In this document: piece after piece, positions 6,408 to 11,341 of the stretch
How positions within the stretch are numbered: the stretch's first letter is position 1
Layout: each line of letters opens with the position of its first letter
Source: UBA9845 sp051889975
Lineage (GTDB): Bacteria > Bacillota > Clostridia > Christensenellales > UBA1242
DNA: 11,341 nucleotides
Assembly (NCBI GenBank): GCA_051889975.1
Contig: JBJFDJ010000021.1
Coordinates: forward strand, 1-11,341
Direction of reading: 5' to 3'
The notes under the pieces: generated by a model
Seen by the model: the letters and a program-made list of their open reading frames with translations, nothing else
The model's database searches: none
What the model was told of the DNA's origin: nothing
Translations under genes and position numbers: made by a program

Positions 6408-8516
6408 TTAATTGCGCAAGCAATTATTTGAGCAATATTTGCACATTTTTTTTCGTTTGATTGTCTTGCTAACAAAAATGCAAACCAAGGCAAAAATGAC
6501 AAACACAACAATTGATAAAGTCCCACTCAAAACACCTTTAAAGCAAAAGTATATCGCCACTTTATACACAACAAAAGCAAGTGCATAACTTATTGCAAAC
6601 TGCATCAAACAAGATATCACAGTCCACTTTGCCCCAATTTCTTTGGCAAAAACACTAACTGTTGAAATGCAGGGCAAATACAAAAGTGAAAACACCAAAA
6701 ATGATAAACTGCTTGGAAGTGTAAGTGAAAACACACTAGACGACAACAGCAAACTGCTTGAGATATCTTGCAAGGTGCTTTGCGAATTGCAACCATTGAC
6801 CAAACTTATTGTGCTAACAATGATTTCCTTGGCAACAAAGCCACACAAAAGACAAGCCACTGCCCCATAATTTCCAAAGCCAAGTGGAGCAAAAACTGGC
6901 GCAATAAATTTTGATATAATCTCTAAAATGCTGTCACCTGTGGCATATTGAAGTTTGAAATTACAATTTTGAAAAATCCACACTATGCAAGAAAAAGAAA
7001 GCAAAATTGTGCCAACGCGTGAAACAAATTGCTTTATGTTTATCCAAATATTATTTAAAATTTTTTTGATGCTTGGCAATCTGTATGGTGGAAGTTCCAT
7101 AATAAAACTTTGAGTTCCACTTTTTAAAACCGATTTGTTTAAAAAGTAACTAACAGTTAGTGCAACCAGCAAGCCAAGTAAATACAACAAAACAACAACA
7201 ATAAATTTGCAATTTGGAAAAAATGCATTGCAAATAACGGCATAAAGTGGAAGTTTTGCAGTGCAACTTATATATGGAGTTAACATTGCCGTTTTGATTT
7301 TGCTGTTTTTGTCTTCTAGCGTTCTGCTTGTAAGCGTTGCAGTTGTTGAACATCCAAAGCCCATCAAAAGCGTGAAAATACTCTTGCCACTAAGCCCCAC
7401 TTTTTTTAAAAAATCTTCGGTTACAAATGCAAGACGACTCATATAGCCACTGTCTTCTAGCACAAAAAGTCCTAAAAACATAAGCACAATTTGTGGCAAA
7501 AAAGATAGCAGACTTATTATTGTTCCAAAAACCGCTTGTGACAAAAATTCAACAACAAAAGCGTTGTCGGTGTGCTGTTTAACAAAGTTGATTATTGGCG
7601 TAAAGATTGTGTTGCTGAAAAACTGCGAAAGAACCTCGCTAATTTTAGTGCCAAAACTGCCAAAAGTCAAAGCAAAAATAATGGACACTATAAGCAAAAA
7701 TATCGGCAATGCCAACCACTTGTTTAGCACATATTTATCTGCCTTGCTTTGCCCGTATGCATTTGAAGATTTTTTATCTACAACGCAATCATTAAAAATC
7801 CCGTCAATGAATTTGTATTTTGTTTCAATGACAGTCTCCAAACTTTTAATATTATTCAATTTTTCAATTGTGTCATTTGAGTTAATGCTATATTTGTTTA
7901 AATAAAAGTTATCTTGTTCTAAAATCTTAATTTTTTCAAAGGTTTTAATATTTTTTAAGTTAAAAAAGTTGCTATCAAAAAGATTTGTTAACATCTGCAA
8001 ATATGTTAACTTGTTGTTTTGTTTTTTGTCACTATTAAGGGCAAAAGTTACAACTTCTTTAACTTGAACTTTGTTTTGTGCATTTATCAAAAAAACTTTT
8101 GTGCCCAGCAAGTCTTCAAGTTTTTTTATGTTGATTTCTCTGCCCGATTTTTTTAATTCGTTTGCCATATTTATGCAAACAACTGGGTTGTGCCCCATTT
8201 CAATTAGTTCAAGTGTCAACAGCAAGTTGCGTCTTAAATTGTTTGCATCACAAATGTTAATTATTTTGCAATCTTTGTGTTTTAAAAGATAATCTCTGGT
8301 CACTGCCTCTTCAAAACTAAAACTAGAAAGCGAATAAACGCCCGGCAAATCAGTTAAAATAAACTCTTTTTTGTTTAGTTTTAACTTTTTTTCTTTGTAT
8401 TCAACGGTTACGCCATGCCAGTTGCCAACATGCTCGTTGCTTTTGCTGATTGAATTAAACAGTGTTGTTTTGCCTGTGTTGGGGTTGCCCACCAGCGCCA
8501 AAATTTGCTCACTCAT
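6408..8516 (-). CDS. feoB: Ferrous iron transporter FeoB with altered G4 motif and Cys-rich tail
   Basis: A membrane transporter for Fe2+ with an N-terminal GTPase domain. G1 is GNPNTGKT (10-17), the switch I region GNWHGVTVE (31-39, usually GNWPGVTVE) and G3 DLPG (56-59). G4 reads NMAN (116-119), where the family has NMxD: the guanine-specifying Asp is Asn here (codon AAC). A helical insert (about 150-260) leads to the membrane core with about eight hydrophobic segments from 265. The first Gate region has GFGCSTTATLTSRTL (386-400), where many FeoB proteins have GCxVPA, and the second contains VAKEIIVST (561-569). The last membrane segment ends near 684, and the tail MCKYCSNNC holds a Cx2Cx3C cluster (692-699). 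Length of 702 is normal for FeoB. It starts inside feoA (ATGAGTGA overlap), so translation is coupled. The T-rich and A-rich base use matches its neighbours; no sign of transfer. Confidence 0.97.
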   Translation of the reverse strand: MSEQILALVGNPNTGKTTLFNSISKSNEHVGNWHGVTVEYKEKKLKLNKKEFILTDLPGVYSLSSFSFEEAVTRDYLLKHKDCKIINICDANNLRRNLLLTLELIEMGHNPVVCINMANELKKSGREINIKKLEDLLGTKVFLINAQNKVQVKEVVTFALNSDKKQNNKLTYLQMLTNLFDSNFFNLKNIKTFEKIKILEQDNFYLNKYSINSNDTIEKLNNIKSLETVIETKYKFIDGIFNDCVVDKKSSNAYGQSKADKYVLNKWLALPIFLLIVSIIFALTFGSFGTKISEVLSQFFSNTIFTPIINFVKQHTDNAFVVEFLSQAVFGTIISLLSFLPQIVLMFLGLFVLEDSGYMSRLAFVTEDFLKKVGLSGKSIFTLLMGFGCSTTATLTSRTLEDKNSKIKTAMLTPYISCTAKLPLYAVICNAFFPNCKFIVVVLLYLLGLLVALTVSYFLNKSVLKSGTQSFIMELPPYRLPSIKKILNNIWINIKQFVSRVGTILLSFSCIVWIFQNCNFKLQYATGDSILEIISKFIAPVFAPLGFGNYGAVACLLCGFVAKEIIVSTISLVNGCNSQSTLQDISSSLLLSSSVFSLTLPSSLSFLVFSLLYLPCISTVSVFAKEIGAKWTVISCLMQFAISYALAFVVYKVAIYFCFKGVLSGTLSIVVFVIFALVCIFVSKTIKRKKMCKYCSNNCLRN

Positions 8517-8784
8517 TTACCACCACGCTTATTAGTTCTAAACTATTTTTTCTCAATGCCAAACAATAGTCTTTAAGTCTTAAAAGATAGGTGTTTTTAA
8601 GTGGCGAAACGCTTAGCACTTTAACTTCTGTTCCATTGACAAAGCCAAGTTCTAAAAGCCTGCGCTTTATAAATACATCTCCGTCAATTCCACAAATAAT
8701 TCCACTTTGATTTTTGTTTAATTTGTCCAATCTCTTTGTTTCCATAAACACCCACATACTCTTTTTGTATTTTACTTTTGCCAT
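8509..8784 (-). CDS. feoA: FeoA, small SH3-like partner of FeoB
   Basis: A cytoplasmic SH3-fold protein thought to support FeoB-mediated Fe2+ uptake. The family pattern is visible: GIICGIDGDVFIKRRLLELG (28-47), then FVNGTEVKVLSVSPLKNTY and YCLALRK (73-79). It overlaps feoB by 8 bases and is the first gene of the pair. The start is uncertain. ATG at 8784 gives 91 residues but has only a weak purine stretch upstream. ATG at 8745 (METKRLDKL) gives 78 residues, closer to the usual FeoA length, and the family homology begins there; ATG at 8757 is a third option. I list the longest frame. Confidence 0.9.
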   Translation of the reverse strand: MAKVKYKKSMWVFMETKRLDKLNKNQSGIICGIDGDVFIKRRLLELGFVNGTEVKVLSVSPLKNTYLLRLKDYCLALRKNSLELISVVVNE

Positions 8785-8931
8785 CTTTTAAATATGCCAA
8801 TTAAACGATTTGCAAGCAAAATTAATTTTTCAATCACAAAAAATGTGTAGCATAAAATATACAAAAATGATTAAATACGCAATTTTTTGTCATACAAAAA
8901 AAATATAAAAATATTAATACAATAGGTGATT
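8785..8931. promoter_or_regulatory. Divergent control region between feoA and ylmC/ymxH
   Basis: This is the only strand switch in the window, so it must carry promoters in both directions. No sigma-A site is convincing. Candidates are TTGCTT-N17-CATATT toward feoA (weak) and a TACAAT at 8918-8923 toward the plus-strand gene without a matching -35. Two adjoining palindromes are clear: TTTGC-AA-GCAAA (8809-8820) and AAAATTAATTTT (8818-8829), sharing three bases. They could form an operator for an iron-responsive regulator, but they do not match the classic Fur box by eye. Confidence 0.4.
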
Positions 8932-9312
8932 ATGGAAACAACATTTTGTGAGTTAAGGGGAAAGGAAGTTATAAATGTGTCAGATGGCAAGCGACTCGGC
9001 AGAATTATAGACATTGTTTTTGACGCAAGTTGCGGAAGGGTTTTGGGGTTTGTTGTGCCTTGCTACAACAAGAGTTGGAATATTTTTAAGTCGTCCGATG
9101 ATATTTTTATACCCTTTAACAATGTTTGCAAAATTGGTGACGATGTTATTTTGGTTGAAATTTTTTTGCCAAACAAACAACAATTTGGATTTGGAAAAAG
9201 CAAGGGCAGAACTTCATATTTAAAAACAGCAAGTGTTGAGTCGCAACAAAACGAAACAACTGAAAATGATAAAAATATAACGCCATACATCACAAAAGAT
9301 ATAAATCAATAA
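8932..9312 (+). CDS. YlmC/YmxH-family PRC-barrel protein with C-terminal extension
   Basis: A PRC-barrel protein of the YlmC/YmxH family, often annotated as sporulation-related in Bacilli and Clostridia; its molecular role is unknown. Visible family features are the opening CELRGKEVINVSDGKRLG (residues 5-22), VFDASCGRVLGFVVP (29-43), the aromatic WNIF segment and IPFNNVCKIGDDVILVE (60-76), which fill the usual domain of about 80 residues. A further 50 residues (about 77-126), polar with Gln, Glu, Lys and Asn, extend beyond it. An in-frame GTG at 8926 lies inside the ribosome binding site AGGTG (8924-8928), so ATG at 8932 is preferred (126 residues). In B. subtilis ylmC lies just after the spoIIGA-sigE-sigG cluster; here the gene lies 94 bases before spoIIGA, consistent with a sporulation link. 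Confidence 0.88.
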   Translation: METTFCELRGKEVINVSDGKRLGRIIDIVFDASCGRVLGFVVPCYNKSWNIFKSSDDIFIPFNNVCKIGDDVILVEIFLPNKQQFGFGKSKGRTSYLKTASVESQQNETTENDKNITPYITKDINQ

Positions 9313-9406
9313 TATCTTTTAAAATTTGTCACAAAGTAGCAAATTAAACTTTTCTTTTTAGTTCAAAATCTTTGCCATTTGATATAAAATTTAAGTGTGA
9401 AAGATT
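9313..9406 (+). promoter_or_regulatory. Probable spoIIG control region
   Basis: 94 bases between ylmC/ymxH and spoIIGA. A TATAAA (9383-9388, within GATATAAAAT) could be a -10 element; there is no good -35 at 17 bases, nor a TTGACA at the 22-base spacing known for B. subtilis spoIIG. TTTGT-C-ACAAA (9325-9335) is a perfect small palindrome centred about 53 bases upstream; it contains TGTCACA, matching 5 of 7 bases of the Spo0A box TGTCGAA. Control by Spo0A is expected from the family but is not proved by this site. Confidence 0.35.
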
Positions 9407-10237
9407 ATGACTATTTATATTGAATATGTAATTATTGACAATTTAATTATTGATAGTTTAATTTTGCTAAGTTGTAAAAAAATTGCAAGCATAAGCACAA
9501 CAAAATTAAGGATTTTTTTAAGCGCATTAACTGGCACAATTGTTGCTGTTTTAAGCCCTTTTATGCCACAAATAATAAACTTGATAATAAAGCCATTTGT
9601 TGCAATTTTGATGACAATTATAGCCTTTAAACCTGCTAGTTTAAAAAAACTTGTGGCACTGACTTTGATGCTGTTTTTGGTCACCTTTTTATATGGCGGT
9701 GCAATGATTGGACTTATGGAAATGCTAAACATACAATTTACGCTTGCAAACGGCATAAGTTATGTAAACAACTTCCCTGTTGGCATTGCAATTTTGCTTT
9801 GTGCAATTACTTACATATTAACTAAAAACATAATTATTTTTTGCACAAAAAAGCAACACAGCAACTTTTTATACCCAGTCGTCTTAATAGATGGAAACAA
9901 ACAAATTAGCACAACAGCATTTTTGGATAGTGGCAACTGCATATTAGTTAAAAACAAACCCGTTACACTGATAAATTTTAAAACTTTTAACTTGCTCTAC
10001 CCAGCCATAAGTTTAACCGACCTTTTGCTAAAAAAAGATTTACCCCTAAAACAACAAAACTATGCACAAATAAATGGACTATCAAATATGACCGAAAAAA
10101 TATTAGTATTTGAAATTGATGCATTAAAGATAAATGGCAAAGAAACGAAAGATGCACTGCTTGGATTGTCACTAAAAAATTTTAACGACAAGACAAACAG
10201 TGATGCAATTATATCTAGTATGATTTTAGGAGATTGA
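9407..10237 (+). CDS. spoIIGA: SpoIIGA, sporulation sigma-E factor processing peptidase
   Basis: A membrane-embedded aspartic protease that cleaves pro-sigma-E in the mother cell after a signal from the forespore. The N-terminal half has about five hydrophobic segments (near 4-22, 34-53, 55-74, 80-103 and 123-147). The C-terminal domain is soluble and carries the active-site motif FLDSGN (172-177), with Asp174 equivalent to the catalytic Asp of B. subtilis SpoIIGA. The sequence PVTLINF follows, as expected. With 276 residues it is somewhat shorter than the usual 300 or so. The start MTIYIEYVIIDN fits the family opening; its ribosome binding site is weak (GAAAG). The stop TGA lies one base before sigE, whose ribosome binding site is inside this gene, so protease and substrate are made together. 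Confidence 0.95.
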   Translation: MTIYIEYVIIDNLIIDSLILLSCKKIASISTTKLRIFLSALTGTIVAVLSPFMPQIINLIIKPFVAILMTIIAFKPASLKKLVALTLMLFLVTFLYGGAMIGLMEMLNIQFTLANGISYVNNFPVGIAILLCAITYILTKNIIIFCTKKQHSNFLYPVVLIDGNKQISTTAFLDSGNCILVKNKPVTLINFKTFNLLYPAISLTDLLLKKDLPLKQQNYAQINGLSNMTEKILVFEIDALKINGKETKDALLGLSLKNFNDKTNSDAIISSMILGD

Positions 10238-10238
10238 A

Positions 10239-10958
10239 ATGAGTTTGTTAAAAATAAAGTTGATGTTACAAAAATTTTTGCAAGGAAATGCGTTTGATTT
10301 TGACGAAAATCTTTTGTTGTATTTGTGTGGAAACGAAGCCCTGCCAAATCCCTTGGACAGTGAAACAGAACTTGAATATATAGAAAAAGCCGAGCAAGGT
10401 GACGAAGAAGCAAAAAACAAGTTAATTGAGCATAATTTAAGGCTTGTTGTTTACATTTGCAAAAAATTTGAAAACACAGCCACCGATTTAGAAGATTTGA
10501 TAAGCATTGGCAGTATTGGATTAATTAAAGCAATTAACAGTTTTAAACTTGAAAAAAACATAAAACTTGCAACCTATGCCAGCCGATGCATAGAAAATGA
10601 AATTTTAATGCACCTAAGAAAAACAACAAAACTAAAAAATCAGGTGAGTTTAGACGAGCCACTAACTGTTGATGGAGATGGCAACGAACTTGTGCTTGCC
10701 GATATTTTAAGTGTTGAAAGTGACAGCGTAACAAGTGGCTTGGAAAAAACAACCGAAAGACAACTGCTTTGGCAAAGCATAAAAAAACTCAATCCCAAAG
10801 AAAGACAGATTATGGTGCTACGCTTTGGGCTTGAAAATCAACAAGAAAAAACTCAAAAAGAAGTTGCCGACATGCTAGGCATAAGCCAAAGTTACATCAG
10901 CCGTATTGAGAAAAAAATAGTTAGCAAACTAAAAAAAGAACTTTTAAAGTCTTTTTGA
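10239..10958 (+). CDS. sigE: RNA polymerase sporulation sigma factor sigma-E (pro-protein)
   Basis: 239 residues, the same length as B. subtilis SigE. Residues 1-27 are the amphipathic pro-sequence (MSLLKIKLMLQKFL) that keeps the factor inactive at the membrane until SpoIIGA removes it. The junction is conserved in register: Tyr28 and EALP at 33-36. Sigma region 2 spans about 66-123: NLRLVVYICKKFENT, then DLISIGSIGLIKAINSF, then LATYASRCIENEIL, which should recognise the -10 element. Region 4 is at about 185-235 with the helix-turn-helix TQKEVADMLGISQSYISRIE (205-224). ATG follows AGGAG by 6 bases; the gap to spoIIGA is a single base. After release, sigma-E turns on early mother-cell genes, which in Bacillus include spoIVA. 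Unlike B. subtilis, sigG does not follow. Confidence 0.98.
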   Translation: MSLLKIKLMLQKFLQGNAFDFDENLLLYLCGNEALPNPLDSETELEYIEKAEQGDEEAKNKLIEHNLRLVVYICKKFENTATDLEDLISIGSIGLIKAINSFKLEKNIKLATYASRCIENEILMHLRKTTKLKNQVSLDEPLTVDGDGNELVLADILSVESDSVTSGLEKTTERQLLWQSIKKLNPKERQIMVLRFGLENQQEKTQKEVADMLGISQSYISRIEKKIVSKLKKELLKSF

Positions 10959-11195
10959 TTGTTTTTAATAAAATGTTGAGATTTAACATATCACATAGTG
11001 TCGTTTTTCAATATATAACAAGCAAAAAAATATATAAGAATAGTTAAAAAAAATATATATAAGTGTTATTAAAAAATTGTATTTTTGTTTGCCAATTGAT
11101 AACAATCAAAATCCTTTTGCTTGATACTTAAAAATAAAATATTAATTAAAGTTAATTATTTGACATCATTATTCAAAAAACTTTATAATATTTGT
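10959..11195. other. Intergenic region between sigE and the DegV-family gene
   Basis: 237 extremely AT-rich bases with no credible gene. There is no strong terminator after sigE; the best inverted repeat is ATGTT/AACAT around 10974-10990, without a T run. Three copies of ATATATAA occur at 11011, 11030 and 11055, the last two within longer A-rich direct repeats (AAAAAAATATATAAG versus AAAATATATATAAG). The far right carries the promoter at 11160-11189. Confidence 0.5.
11160..11189 (+). promoter_or_regulatory. Perfect-consensus sigma-A promoter for the DegV-family gene
   Basis: -35 TTGACA (11160-11165) and -10 TATAAT (11184-11189), both exact, with an 18-base spacer. The usual start 6-7 bases after the -10 falls at 11195-11197, on the ATG at 11196. 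There is no ribosome binding site between the -10 and the ATG, so the mRNA should be leaderless. Confidence 0.8.
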
Positions 11196-11341
11196 ATGAG
11201 AAAATTTGAAATATCAACAGATAGCAACTGCGACTTGTATGCAGATGAAATTAAAAAGTATGACTTATATGTTGGTCATCTCAACTATACAATGAGCAAA
11301 GGTGATGAACTAACAGACAATTTGGATAACTTTACACAATA
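11196..11341 (+). CDS. DegV-family fatty-acid-binding protein, N-terminal 48 codons (3' end beyond right edge)
   Basis: The open frame from ATG at 11196 begins MRKFEISTDSNCDLYADEI, matching the DegV family opening (I-x-TDS-x-CDL), and DELTDNLD (37-44) fits the following GxxYxDxxD-type segment. DegV (FakB) proteins are cytosolic; FakB proteins hold a fatty acid for phosphorylation by the kinase FakA, feeding acyl-phosphate to PlsX/PlsY. Members are numerous in Firmicutes and many have unknown ligands. The gene has a consensus promoter but no ribosome binding site, so translation probably starts on a leaderless message. Only the first sixth or so of a usual 280-residue protein is visible. The family call rests on this short N-terminus and could be wrong. 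Confidence 0.75.
   Translation, partial: MRKFEISTDSNCDLYADEIKKYDLYVGHLNYTMSKGDELTDNLDNFTQ

Noticed and set aside
8870..8900. Sigma-E promoter upstream of ylmC/ymxH (CATACAAA with an ATA upstream)
   Set aside because: The -10-like part is good, but the ATA lies 13 rather than about 16 bases upstream.
8785..8931. Replication origin at the strand switch
   Set aside because: There are no DnaA-box clusters and no dnaA, dnaN or parB genes nearby; an ordinary divergent promoter region explains the switch.
8926..8934. GTG at 8926 as the start of the ylmC/ymxH gene
   Set aside because: It overlaps the AGGTG ribosome binding site; ATG at 8932 fits better.
10959..11195. Small RNA gene or riboswitch
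   Set aside because: Only weak AT-rich 5-base hairpins are present, with no recognisable conserved core.

Overview
The window is AT-rich DNA from what looks like an endospore-forming, Gram-positive anaerobe of the class Clostridia. The evidence is four sporulation-linked genes (spoIVA, a ylmC/ymxH-family gene, spoIIGA and sigE), a FeoA/FeoB ferrous iron system, strong purine-rich ribosome binding sites and a heavy A/T codon bias. All three stop codons are used: TAG for plsY and the release-factor-like gene, TGA for feoA, spoIIGA and sigE, TAA elsewhere. The run of exactly 100 N suggests a draft or metagenome scaffold. I cannot name the genus.

Layout: every gene left of about 8785 is on the minus strand and every gene right of it is on the plus strand. 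In transcription order the minus-strand block is feoA-feoB (8-base overlap), der-plsY (own likely promoter, 11-base gap, then a strong intrinsic terminator at 3961-3989), spoIVA (3' end lost in the gap), then a release-factor-like gene and a UvrD-like helicase that runs off the left edge. The plus-strand block is ylmC/ymxH, spoIIGA-sigE (1-base gap) and the first 48 codons of a DegV-family gene.

How the genes fit: SpoIIGA is the membrane protease that activates pro-sigma-E. Sigma-E drives the mother-cell programme, which in Bacillus includes spoIVA, the ATPase that forms the spore coat basement layer. Der (ribosome assembly) and PlsY (phospholipid synthesis) are housekeeping genes often found near spoIVA. 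FeoAB imports ferrous iron.

Most unusual points: (1) the release-factor-like protein keeps the GGQ catalytic motif but has lost the segment carrying the stop-codon-reading tripeptide, and it sits upstream of a helicase gene behind a good promoter; (2) FeoB has Asn instead of Asp in its G4 guanine-specificity motif, plus a Cys-rich tail; (3) PlsY carries an approximately 100-residue Lys/Glu-rich tail with a visible heptad duplication; (4) the DegV-family gene has a consensus promoter placed so that its mRNA should be leaderless; (5) gpsA and sigG, which often accompany these genes, are absent from their expected places. No tRNA, rRNA, CRISPR array, insertion sequence or riboswitch was seen.
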